Shown here piece by piece: positions 26,897 through 34,453 of a DNA stretch of 41,734 nucleotides. This stretch comes from Bacteroidales bacterium (GTDB taxonomy: Bacteria; Bacteroidota; Bacteroidia; Bacteroidales; CG2-30-32-10): positions 1-41,734 of the forward strand of contig DAOQAK010000037.1 of NCBI GenBank assembly GCA_035353855.1, read 5' to 3'. The notes under the pieces were generated by a model, which saw nothing but the letters and a program-made list of their open reading frames with translations, was not told where the DNA came from and did no database searches. A program made the position numbers and the translations under genes. The stretch's first letter is position 1. Every line of letters begins with the position of its first letter.

Positions 26897-28021
26897 ATGA
26901 TAAAAAGAGCTTATAATCTTTCGGAACACCTAAAAGAAGGTAAAGTTCTGGTAATATATGGTGCACGCCGCGTAGGAAAAACTACAATTGTACGCAATTA
27001 TCTCGAGCAAAGTAATCTTAAATTCAAAGCTGATGTTGGTGATGATATGAGAATTAGAAGATTGTTTGAATCTCTTGATTTGAAATTACTGAAAGAATAT
27101 GCTGAAGGTTATGAACTTATCTTTATCGATGAGGCCCAACAAATACCCAAGGTAGGAAATTCACTAAAATTGCTTATTGATAACATTCCTGGATTAAAAA
27201 TAATTGCAACAGGTTCGTCTTCTTTTGAACTTTCAGGAATGATTGGAGAACCACTAACAGGCAGAAAAAATACACTTTTATTATTTTCATTCTCGCATTC
27301 AGAGCTTTCAAATTATTTTTCAAAATATGATTTACGTCAACAAATTGAAGATTTTTTAATTTATGGATGTTATCCGGAAGTTGTTCTTTCAAAAAGCCGA
27401 CAAGAAAAAATATCCTGTATTGAGGAGTTGGTCAATTCATATCTCTTAAAAGATATTCTTACTTTGGATAAAATAAAATCACCTGTTACTTTATCAAATC
27501 TATTAAAATTACTGGCTTTTCAGATTGGGAGTCCTGTATCATTAAATGAGCTTTCAACAAAATTACATATTGATATAAAGACTGTAGGTCGTTATCTTGA
27601 CTTACTTGAAAAATCATTTGTAATTAAAAAAATAAATGGATATAGTAATAACTTAAGGGATGAAGTTACTTCAAAGTGTAAATATTATTTTCTGGATAAC
27701 GGAATAAGAAATGGTGTTATAAGTCTTTTCAATAAAATAGAAGACCGAAATGATATCGGGCAGTTATGGGAAAATTTTATGGTTTCAGAACGAATTAAGA
27801 AAATAACATACGATGAACTTCTCCCTGTTCAATACCATTTCTGGCGAAATTATAGTGGAAAAGAAACCGATTGGATAGAAATAATTGACGGTAAAATGAC
27901 TGCTTATGAATTCAAATGGAAAGCAGAAAAATCTAGACAAAAACAAGCATTTACAAAAATATATACAGATGTAAATTATCATGTTGTTAATAGTGAAAAT
28001 TACCTTGATTTTTTACTATAA
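26897..28021 (+). CDS. AAA ATPase of the DUF4143 family, compact form
   Basis: This is a 374-residue relative of the 486-residue ATPase at 17147. It has Walker A GARRVGKT (22-29), Walker B LIFIDEAQQI (74-83), sensor LKIIATGSSSFEL, a winged-helix middle and a C-terminal DUF4143 part (WRNYSGKETDWIEIIDGKMTAYEFKWKAEKSR) with a D-ExK nuclease-like pattern. The function of the family is unclear. A 2H phosphoesterase gene follows after 14 bp and may be co-transcribed. The ATG overlaps the stop of a four-codon upstream frame. Confidence 0.85.
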   Translation: MIKRAYNLSEHLKEGKVLVIYGARRVGKTTIVRNYLEQSNLKFKADVGDDMRIRRLFESLDLKLLKEYAEGYELIFIDEAQQIPKVGNSLKLLIDNIPGLKIIATGSSSFELSGMIGEPLTGRKNTLLLFSFSHSELSNYFSKYDLRQQIEDFLIYGCYPEVVLSKSRQEKISCIEELVNSYLLKDILTLDKIKSPVTLSNLLKLLAFQIGSPVSLNELSTKLHIDIKTVGRYLDLLEKSFVIKKINGYSNNLRDEVTSKCKYYFLDNGIRNGVISLFNKIEDRNDIGQLWENFMVSERIKKITYDELLPVQYHFWRNYSGKETDWIEIIDGKMTAYEFKWKAEKSRQKQAFTKIYTDVNYHVVNSENYLDFLL

Positions 28022-28035
28022 ATCATTCTTGCTTT

Positions 28036-28575
28036 ATGAACTCCCTTTATTTCATAGCCATAACCCCTGATGACGTAGTTTCTAAAGAAGTTGTTGCATT
28101 GAAAAATCATATGGCTTCAACCTATTCTTCTAAGGCTGCGCTTACTTCGCCTCCACACATTACTTTGTATCCACCATTTAAAATGGATTCAATTAAAGAA
28201 AACGAACTTATTAATACATTGACTGATTTTGTTAAAGGGAAAGTTCTCTTTTCTTTTAATTTGAAGAGTTTCGGATGTTTTAAACCAAGAGTCATTTTTA
28301 TCAATCCCGAACCAAGTAAAGAATTGAATTTATTACACCAAAAACTCATAATTCATTTAAAAGAAAAAATAAATCTTTACGATTCACAAAACGAACGCCC
28401 TTATCATCCTCATATGACCATTGCCACACGCGACTTACAGAAAGAATATTTCTTCAAAGCATGGGATGAATTTCAAAATAAAAAATTCAATGCAACATTT
28501 AATGTCGATTCAATCGTTTTGTTAAAACACAATGGTAAAAATTGGCTTATCTATAAAATCTTCAGACTTTTATAA
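28036..28575 (+). CDS. 2H phosphoesterase (2'-5' RNA ligase-like, LigT/YjcG type)
   Basis: The 179-residue protein carries the two HxT/S motifs that define the 2H phosphoesterase superfamily: HIT (41-43) in PPHITLYPPF and HMT (126-128) in YHPHMTIAT, spaced as usual. Members cleave or ligate 2'-5' or cyclic phosphodiester bonds in RNA or nucleotides. The substrate here is unknown. It follows the DUF4143 ATPase by 14 bp and precedes the Hdr module, which has its own promoter. Confidence 0.88.
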   Translation: MNSLYFIAITPDDVVSKEVVALKNHMASTYSSKAALTSPPHITLYPPFKMDSIKENELINTLTDFVKGKVLFSFNLKSFGCFKPRVIFINPEPSKELNLLHQKLIIHLKEKINLYDSQNERPYHPHMTIATRDLQKEYFFKAWDEFQNKKFNATFNVDSIVLLKHNGKNWLIYKIFRLL

Positions 28576-28627
28576 TAAAACATTCAAAATTTAATATTTC
28601 ATTAGCTTTTCTAAAAATAAAAAGTTT

Positions 28628-28635
28628 TACCTTTG
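28628..28635 (+). promoter_or_regulatory. -7 box for the Hdr-like module
   Basis: TACCTTTG matches TAnnTTTG, 26 bp upstream of the first hdr-like ATG. A short purine-rich aagg ribosome-binding site lies between (around 28655). No clear -33 TTTG is visible. Confidence 0.5.
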
Positions 28636-28661
28636 CTTAGCCTATTGATATACAAGGAAAA

Positions 28662-29375
28662 ATGGGAGAATTATATAATAAATTACAGGAAGATATCCGG
28701 TTTCAGGAAGGGATAAAAGCTTGTATCAATTGCGGCACATGTACTGCAATTTGTCCGGCTGCAGAATTTTACAATTACGACCCCAGAATGATCGCTGATA
28801 CCGTTCAAAGCAAAGACGATGATGAAATTCTTGCTTTGCTAAAAGGTGAACAAATTTGGTATTGCGGCGAATGTATGTCGTGCAAAACCCGCTGTCCGCG
28901 TGGCAATACGCCCGGACTGATTATTTGCGCACTTCGTTCGCTTTCACAAGACTTAGGATATTTCACCGAATCGGAAAAAGGACGTCAACAATTGGCAATA
29001 AAAAGAACTGTCGGTCAATGGACCCTTGACTATGGATATTGTCTTTATCTTGAAGGAGTAACTACAAGCAACCATCCGGAACAAGGACCAATATGGGACT
29101 GGAAACAAAAAAACTGGAGAAAAGTTTTCGACAGACTTGGCGCTAATTATAAAGGCGAAGGTCCCGGCATTCTTCGTAAAATACCAGAAGAAGCACTCGA
29201 TGAACTTCGTAAGATATTCGAAGTGAGTGGTGGTAATGAACGTTTCCGGAAAATTGAAGAATTCTCAAAAAAGAAAGCCGAAGAACTTAACATGAAGTTT
29301 GACGAAACAAATGAAAACGAATATTTTAATCATGTTTTTTCACACAACAGCAATAAACACTTTCGTGAAGATTAA
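28662..29375 (+). CDS. Heterodisulfide-reductase subunit C-like iron-sulfur protein
   Basis: The 237-residue cytoplasmic protein carries two 4Fe-4S motifs: CINCGTCTAICP (Cys 21, 24, 27, 31) and CGECMSCKTRCP (Cys 68, 71, 74, 78). This is the HdrC pattern. A C-terminal extension of about 155 residues, rich in charged helices and absent from the short HdrC of methanogens, follows. It would pass electrons between the flavoprotein HdrA-like subunit and the HdrB-like subunit encoded 12 bp downstream. It starts the module behind its own promoter. Confidence 0.9.
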   Translation: MGELYNKLQEDIRFQEGIKACINCGTCTAICPAAEFYNYDPRMIADTVQSKDDDEILALLKGEQIWYCGECMSCKTRCPRGNTPGLIICALRSLSQDLGYFTESEKGRQQLAIKRTVGQWTLDYGYCLYLEGVTTSNHPEQGPIWDWKQKNWRKVFDRLGANYKGEGPGILRKIPEEALDELRKIFEVSGGNERFRKIEEFSKKKAEELNMKFDETNENEYFNHVFSHNSNKHFRED

Positions 29376-29387
29376 AATTATTGAACG

Positions 29388-30458
29388 ATGAAAACAGAAG
29401 GAAAAAGTGCTATCTGGAAAGACTATCAGAAAGAAATTGCTGATGACAAATATTTTTATGTAAGAAGCTGTGTTCGCCAGAATTTTTTCCCTGGAGCTGA
29501 ACAAACGTTTCTTCGCATCATGCGTGATGAGCTTGGTAAAGATGTTTACGAACATCCATGCCATACAACCTGTACAGGCATTGGCTATCATGCCGATGTA
29601 GTTCCTTTCGACACTGCAATGACCGTTGTTGCACGACAGTTTGCTTTGATGACCGAATCGGGTTATGAAAACCTGGTTCCTTCATGTATTACTTCTTTCG
29701 GGCTTTATACCGAAATTCTCGAAACATGGCATCACTCACCCGAAACAGAAGAAAGAGTAAGAGGCTACCTGAAAAAAGCTACTGGACGAGAGTTTAAGAT
29801 TCCAAAGAATCTGGCTCATGCGAGCGATGTGATTTTTAAATTCCGCAAAGAAATTGCACAGAAAGCAAAATACAAATTGATCAATAAAAATACCGGTGAA
29901 CCTTTAAAGGTAGTTGAACACATTGGATGCCACTATGCCAAAATGTTTCCACATGTAGGTGTTGGTGGTGCTGAATATCCTTATGTTTTAGTTGGAATGA
30001 TTGAAGACTGGGGCGGACAAATTGTTGATTATCCTGAACGTCGCCATTGCTGCGGGTTTGGATTCAGGCAGTATCTGGTTCAGGCTAACAGGGGTTATTC
30101 TGTAGCTTGTTCTCATAAGAAATTTGAATCAATGGAACCGTATAAACCCGATATGATCATTACCAATTGCCCGGGTTGCCCTATGTTCCTTGATAAATGG
30201 CAATATACCATTGCCGAAATGGAAGGAAAAACTTATGGTCAGGATGGACAGGGAATTCCAGTGTTTACTTTTGAAGAAGTTGCAGGAATGGTTCTGGGCT
30301 ACGACCCATGGGATATAGGATTACAGGTTCACCAGGTTTCATGCGAGCCTATTCTTGATAAAATAGGAATACCTTATGACCCTTCAAAAAAATATTCTGA
30401 TAAAAGTGGAACATTCCTTGGAATTCCAGAAAAACCAGTAAATCTGAAGACATATTAA
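29388..30458 (+). CDS. Heterodisulfide-reductase subunit B-like protein (CCG domains)
   Basis: The 356-residue protein is built like HdrB, which holds non-cubane iron-sulfur clusters in two CCG domains. The C-terminal CCG domain is complete, with a GCHYAK cysteine, HCCGFGF and NCPGCPMF. The N-terminal one is altered: Cys28 is followed by PCHTTC (58-62) instead of CC, and by PSCITSF instead of CxxC. One cluster may therefore be missing or differently bound. A disulfide or quinone-linked redox role is likely, but the substrate is not known in non-methanogens such as this organism. Confidence 0.88.
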   Translation: MKTEGKSAIWKDYQKEIADDKYFYVRSCVRQNFFPGAEQTFLRIMRDELGKDVYEHPCHTTCTGIGYHADVVPFDTAMTVVARQFALMTESGYENLVPSCITSFGLYTEILETWHHSPETEERVRGYLKKATGREFKIPKNLAHASDVIFKFRKEIAQKAKYKLINKNTGEPLKVVEHIGCHYAKMFPHVGVGGAEYPYVLVGMIEDWGGQIVDYPERRHCCGFGFRQYLVQANRGYSVACSHKKFESMEPYKPDMIITNCPGCPMFLDKWQYTIAEMEGKTYGQDGQGIPVFTFEEVAGMVLGYDPWDIGLQVHQVSCEPILDKIGIPYDPSKKYSDKSGTFLGIPEKPVNLKTY

Positions 30459-30490
30459 AGGTATAGGGTATAGGGGGTATAAGGGTATAA
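30459..30490. repeat. Left inverted repeat of a TATACC-family cassette
   Basis: It starts directly after the hdrB-like stop codon. Its 14-mer ggtataagggtata (30476-30489) is the exact reverse complement of tatacccttatacc at 30992-31005, on the other side of the four-helix-bundle gene. Confidence 0.85.
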
Positions 30491-30507
30491 ATTATCATAG
30501 ATTAAAA

Positions 30508-30957
30508 ATGATTGAGATAAAAAAATATAATTCTATTATTGAAGATACTTCAAGAGTTGAAGAGGTTCTTGAAAAATATAATGAACAAAAGGATTTCACC
30601 ACTCTCGAAGCATGGAAAAAAGTAAGATTAATAAAATTATTTTTCTATCAAAAAGTTATTCCTTGTCTTCCGCCTGAAGAAAAACATAATCTGGATTTTC
30701 AAATTCGTAAAGCTTGTATTAGCGGAACAGCAAATATTTCTGAAGGTTATGGCCGTTATCATTATCAGGAAGGAATTCAGTTTTATCGTATTTCAAGAGG
30801 GTCTCTTTACGAATTAAAAGATCATCTGATTTCTTGTTATGATTTATGTTATATCAATAAACAAGTATTTGAAGAAGGAATTAAATTAATAGAAGATGCA
30901 AAAATTACATTAAACGGATATATCAAATTTGTTGAATCTCAAAAAAAGTTAAAATGA
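30508..30957 (+). CDS. Four-helix-bundle protein (23S rRNA intervening-sequence protein family), longer form
   Basis: The 149-residue protein is a second, longer member of the four-helix-bundle family. It has the typical core FQIRKACISGTANISEGYGRYHYQEGIQFYRISRGSLYELKDHL (about 70-113) with the conserved NISEG-GR and GS-EL patterns. It splits the hdr-like operon between the B and A subunits, in the same orientation. Exactly complementary 14-bp TATACC-type words lie on both sides. No link to redox chemistry is known, so a mobile cassette tolerated in the operon is more likely than an Hdr subunit. Confidence 0.85.
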   Translation: MIEIKKYNSIIEDTSRVEEVLEKYNEQKDFTTLEAWKKVRLIKLFFYQKVIPCLPPEEKHNLDFQIRKACISGTANISEGYGRYHYQEGIQFYRISRGSLYELKDHLISCYDLCYINKQVFEEGIKLIEDAKITLNGYIKFVESQKKLK

Positions 30958-30983
30958 AAAAATAATGGTATAATGGAGAATTA

Positions 30984-31016
30984 ATATACCGTATACCCTT
31001 ATACCATATACCATAT
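30984..31016. repeat. Right inverted repeat of the TATACC-family cassette
   Basis: The copy ends 8 bp before the hdrA-like ATG. It holds tatacccttatacc (30992-31005), complementary to the left copy at 30476-30489 and identical to 19886-19899. Confidence 0.85.
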
Positions 31017-31024
31017 TTTAAAAA

Positions 31025-32080
31025 ATGAAAAAACGAGTAACAATAATAGGCGGAGGTATCGCGGGCATGGAGACTGCTACCTACCTGGCTTCCATGGGAT
31101 ATGAAACAACTTTGCTTGAAAAAAGTAATGAAATAGGTGGTCATCTGCTGAACTGGGAAAAACTTTTTCCAACAATGCGCTTAGGTAAAGATGTTGTAAA
31201 TTTTATCGATAGAGGTATTGAACTTTCAAAAACCAATGTGATTAAAAATGCGGATATTATAGATGCTAAAAAAGCCGGAAATATTTTTTCAGTAAAACTT
31301 TCTGATGGAAGAACATTTGAATCGGATGCAGTTGTTGTTGCTACCGGTTACGATTTATTCGATGCAAGAAAAAAAGAGGAATACGGTTACGGAATTTATG
31401 ATAACGTAATTACTTCAGCCGAACTTGAAATTCTTTTAACAAAAGAAAAACATGTTCTTACCCCTACCGGAAAAGTTCCTAAAAGAGTGGGTTTTGTTCA
31501 TTGTGTAGGTTCGCGCGACGAAAAAGTAGGAAATGTTTATTGTTCAAAAGTTTGTTGTGTTACAGCAGTTAAACAATCTATCGAAATAAAAGAAAAAAAT
31601 CCTGATGCAGAAGTGTTCTGTTTTTACATGGATATGCGAATGTTCGGAATGCATTTCGAATCGCTGTATAAACAGGCACAGGAAAAATCAGGAGTGAATT
31701 TTATTCGTGGCCGACTATCGGAGGCCTGCGAAAACATGGATGGCTCAATACTTGTAAAAGTTGAAGACACACTTGCCGGAAAGCCACTAAGAATGAGTAT
31801 TGACTTGCTTGTTCTTATGGTAGGAATGGTTCCTTCAGAAGGAACAAAAAAAATTGGTAATATGCTTGGGTTGAATTTTGGCGCAAACGGTTTCCTGAAA
31901 AGCCAGGATCAGCATAGTTTATCTGTAGTATCAAATGTTCCCGGTGTGTTTTTTACTGGCTGTTGTGTTTCGCCACGTACCATCAACAATGTATTTGCCG
32001 ATTCGCGCTCTGCTGCAATTATGACTGCCAGCTATATAGAAGGTTATCCCATTGAAAAAAGAATTGCAGAGTTAAAATAA
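31025..32080 (+). CDS. Heterodisulfide-reductase subunit A-like FAD flavoprotein, short form
   Basis: The 351-residue protein has an N-terminal FAD-binding Rossmann motif (IIGGGIAGMETATYLASMGY, 7-26, then LLEKSNEIGG) and the HdrA hallmark VHCVGSRDEKVGNVYCSKVCC with several cysteines. The C-terminal FAD-contact segment reads GVFFTGCCVSPRTINNVFADSRSAA. It is about half the length of methanogen HdrA and lacks the ferredoxin-type cluster domains, in this respect closer to QmoA-like proteins. It should accept electrons from an unknown donor and pass them to the HdrBC-like partners. Its stop TAA overlaps the next ATG by one base. Confidence 0.9.
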   Translation: MKKRVTIIGGGIAGMETATYLASMGYETTLLEKSNEIGGHLLNWEKLFPTMRLGKDVVNFIDRGIELSKTNVIKNADIIDAKKAGNIFSVKLSDGRTFESDAVVVATGYDLFDARKKEEYGYGIYDNVITSAELEILLTKEKHVLTPTGKVPKRVGFVHCVGSRDEKVGNVYCSKVCCVTAVKQSIEIKEKNPDAEVFCFYMDMRMFGMHFESLYKQAQEKSGVNFIRGRLSEACENMDGSILVKVEDTLAGKPLRMSIDLLVLMVGMVPSEGTKKIGNMLGLNFGANGFLKSQDQHSLSVVSNVPGVFFTGCCVSPRTINNVFADSRSAAIMTASYIEGYPIEKRIAELK

Positions 32081-32415
32081 TGAAAAATTTCGGATATACT
32101 ATAAATAAAGACAGGCAAATCGATTTCGATAAAACCGATAAACGAATTTCCGAATATGTTCGCGAACACGAACCTTCTTTTAATATTTGTATTGCCTGCG
32201 GAACCTGTACTGCTACATGTAGTTCAGGAAATTTTACTGAGTTAAGCCTGCGAAAAATAATCACCCTTGTCAAACGTGGCGACACAAAAGGAATACAAGC
32301 CGAAATTTCAAAATGTATGCTTTGTGGAAAATGTTTTTTGGCTTGCCCGCGTGGTGTAAATACCCGAAATGTAATTATTAAAATTAGTCAGGCTCTAGAA
32401 AAATATAATATATGA
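32080..32415 (+). CDS. Second, short HdrC-like 4Fe-4S protein
   Basis: The 111-residue protein carries two four-cysteine motifs, CIACGTCTATCS and CMLCGKCFLACP, on a compact HdrC scaffold. In the first motif the residue after the last Cys is Ser instead of Pro. It overlaps the hdrA-like gene by one base and the membrane subunit gene by four (ATGA), so the three are translationally coupled. It probably links the flavoprotein to the membrane HdrE/D fusion. Confidence 0.9.
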   Translation: MKNFGYTINKDRQIDFDKTDKRISEYVREHEPSFNICIACGTCTATCSSGNFTELSLRKIITLVKRGDTKGIQAEISKCMLCGKCFLACPRGVNTRNVIIKISQALEKYNI

Positions 32416-34178
32416 ATTACGACCCGTTTATATTACCTTTTTCCATAGGGGCTTCAATCCTTATACTTACTCTTATTCTTAAGTATGGATACTGGATTTA
32501 CAAACTCGATAAAGATGAAAAAATAAAAATAGTTCGAGGATTTTTCAGTATAAAATTATTTAAAGGTATTCGTGAAGTATTCCTGGAAAGTTTGATTCAC
32601 CGTAAAATTTTTAAAGAAAACGCATTGCTTGGTTATATGCACATGAGCCTTGCCTTCGGTTGGTTTCTATTGATAATAGGCGGTTCGCTTGAATCAAAAA
32701 TTCATTCGCACCGACCTTTCAATATGCCTTATGAACCCATTTTCTTCAAATTTTTTAATCACAATATCAATATTTATCCGTGGGCTGATGAATTCAAATT
32801 TATCATGGACTTCCTTTTGTTACTGGTACTTTCAGGTGTTGTACTGGCTTTAATAAAAAGAGTTTGGTCGCGATTATTCGGAATGAAGAAAACCACGAAA
32901 CTAAGAATTGGTGACCGTTTTGCATTAATTTCATTATGGCTGATTTTTCCCTTGCGTTTTTTTGCCGAAAGCATCACATCAGGATTGTACAATAATGGTG
33001 GCTTTTTAACCGGAAATGCTGGAAAAGTTTTCGCTTACACATTACCTCTCGAAACGCTTTATTATCCAACATGGTGGGCTTATTCATCTGTTCTTTGTGT
33101 ATTTTTCCTTGCCCTGCCTTACTCGCGATATATGCATATCTTTACCGAAGCTGTTTTAATTTTCCTAAGAAATTTCGGAATAAAAAGCTGTAAAGTTTTT
33201 AATGCTTATTCAAAAGTAGAAGTTTATTCTTGTTCGCGTTGCGGACTGTGTATTGATAAATGTCCATTGTTAACTTCTTCCCGAATAAAAGATACCCAGG
33301 CTGTATATTTCCTTCAATCTGTACGGAATAAAAATGTCAAAGAAGAAAAAGCATTTGATTGCTTGCTTTGCGGACGATGCCAGGAATTCTGCCCGGTTGG
33401 AATAGGATTAAACAACATTCGTGTTTCTCAGCGACTTGATTTCGCACCCGGATTACAGAATTTTAATTTTATTAATCCTCAACAAAAAGAAAAAGCTACG
33501 GTGGCTTATTTTGCAGGGTGTATGACTCATCTTACTCCTACTATTAAAATTGCCATGGAAGAAATTTTTAAAAAAGCAGGAACTGATTATACTTTTATTG
33601 ACAAAGATGGAGGAATCTGCTGTGGCCGTCCATTAATGGTTTCGGGAGAGATTATGAAAGCTCATAAACTGATTGAAAAAAATCATAATCTTATTAAAGA
33701 ATCAGGCGCTAAAACTTTAGTTACCTCCTGCCCTATCTGCCTGAAATCGTTCAAAGAAGACTATAAGCTGAATATTGAGATAATTCATCATAGTCAATTT
33801 TTATTACGATTAGTTAATGAAAGAAAAATCAGCCTCAATAAATCCGAAATAAAAGCCGTTTATCACGACCCATGTGAACTTGGCCGTGGATGTGGTGTGT
33901 ACGAAGAACCCCGTCAGTTGCTCCAAAAAACGTTATCACTTCAACGAATTAAGAATGAAAAAGAAAGCAGTATGTGTTGCGGTAACAGTATTGGTGGACT
34001 TCATGTAAATCATGTACAACGCGAAGCAATTACTATGGATGCAACTGCTGCATTACTTAAATATAAACCCGAACTTATTGTTACATCCTGCCCTTTGTGT
34101 AAGAAAACTTTTGCAAAAAATCCTGAAACCGGAGTTAAAGATATTGCTGAAGTTGTTGTAGCTTCGATGAGAAACTAA
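32412..34178 (+). CDS. Membrane HdrE/HdrD-type fusion: cytochrome b-like domain, two 4Fe-4S motifs, two CCG domains
   Basis: The 588-residue protein begins with about five membrane helices (5-28, 72-95, 130-150, 164-194, 218-255) like NarI/DsrM/HdrE-type cytochromes b, with His residues suited to heme. Two ferredoxin motifs follow (CSRCGLCIDKCP, CLLCGRCQEFCP), then an HdrD-like part with two CCG domains. Both CCG domains are intact (GICCGRP with SCPIC, and SMCCGNS with SCPLC). It corresponds to a DsrMK- or HdrED-type fusion that exchanges electrons between the quinone pool and a cytoplasmic thiol/disulfide or protein partner. No sulfite reductase or methanogenesis gene is near, so the partner is unknown. 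Confidence 0.9.
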   Translation: MNYDPFILPFSIGASILILTLILKYGYWIYKLDKDEKIKIVRGFFSIKLFKGIREVFLESLIHRKIFKENALLGYMHMSLAFGWFLLIIGGSLESKIHSHRPFNMPYEPIFFKFFNHNINIYPWADEFKFIMDFLLLLVLSGVVLALIKRVWSRLFGMKKTTKLRIGDRFALISLWLIFPLRFFAESITSGLYNNGGFLTGNAGKVFAYTLPLETLYYPTWWAYSSVLCVFFLALPYSRYMHIFTEAVLIFLRNFGIKSCKVFNAYSKVEVYSCSRCGLCIDKCPLLTSSRIKDTQAVYFLQSVRNKNVKEEKAFDCLLCGRCQEFCPVGIGLNNIRVSQRLDFAPGLQNFNFINPQQKEKATVAYFAGCMTHLTPTIKIAMEEIFKKAGTDYTFIDKDGGICCGRPLMVSGEIMKAHKLIEKNHNLIKESGAKTLVTSCPICLKSFKEDYKLNIEIIHHSQFLLRLVNERKISLNKSEIKAVYHDPCELGRGCGVYEEPRQLLQKTLSLQRIKNEKESSMCCGNSIGGLHVNHVQREAITMDATAALLKYKPELIVTSCPLCKKTFAKNPETGVKDIAEVVVASMRN

Positions 34179-34242
34179 ACAGAAATAAAGTATGATAGTT
34201 TTAGGTTGGTGGCAACTGGTTTGGGTAAATGTTTTTTGTTAT

Positions 34243-34288
34243 ACAGAATCTTAGCAGATTTGTAAAGCAAAATGTGCTTAGATTCTGT
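34243..34288. other. Inverted repeat in the convergent gap after the Hdr module
   Basis: The arms acagaatcttagc (34243-34255) and gcttagattctgt (34276-34288) pair in 12 of 13 positions around a 20-nt loop. There is no T-run, so it is not a classical terminator. The surrounding 275-bp gap (34179-34453) holds no coding sequence. Confidence 0.5.
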
Positions 34289-34453
34289 TATGCCGATAGG
34301 AAATTTTGCAACCGAACTTGTGAGCTCATGAATACCTTTAAAATAAAATAAGTTATGAATAAATCATTTCCGTATCGGTATAATAGAGTTTATACTATAG
34401 GACTATAACCATTGACTTAACAAGCTGCCCAAACCTTCAACCATTGACTATAA

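Noticed and set aside
30508..30957. An additional Hdr complex subunit
   Set aside because: The sequence fits the four-helix-bundle family, has no cysteine cluster motif and is bounded by inverted repeats.
28662..34178. Methanogenesis or sulfate-reduction locus
   Set aside because: The Hdr-like subunits have no methyl-coenzyme M, hydrogenase, Apr or Dsr genes beside them, and the rest of the window is clearly bacterial Bacteroidota.
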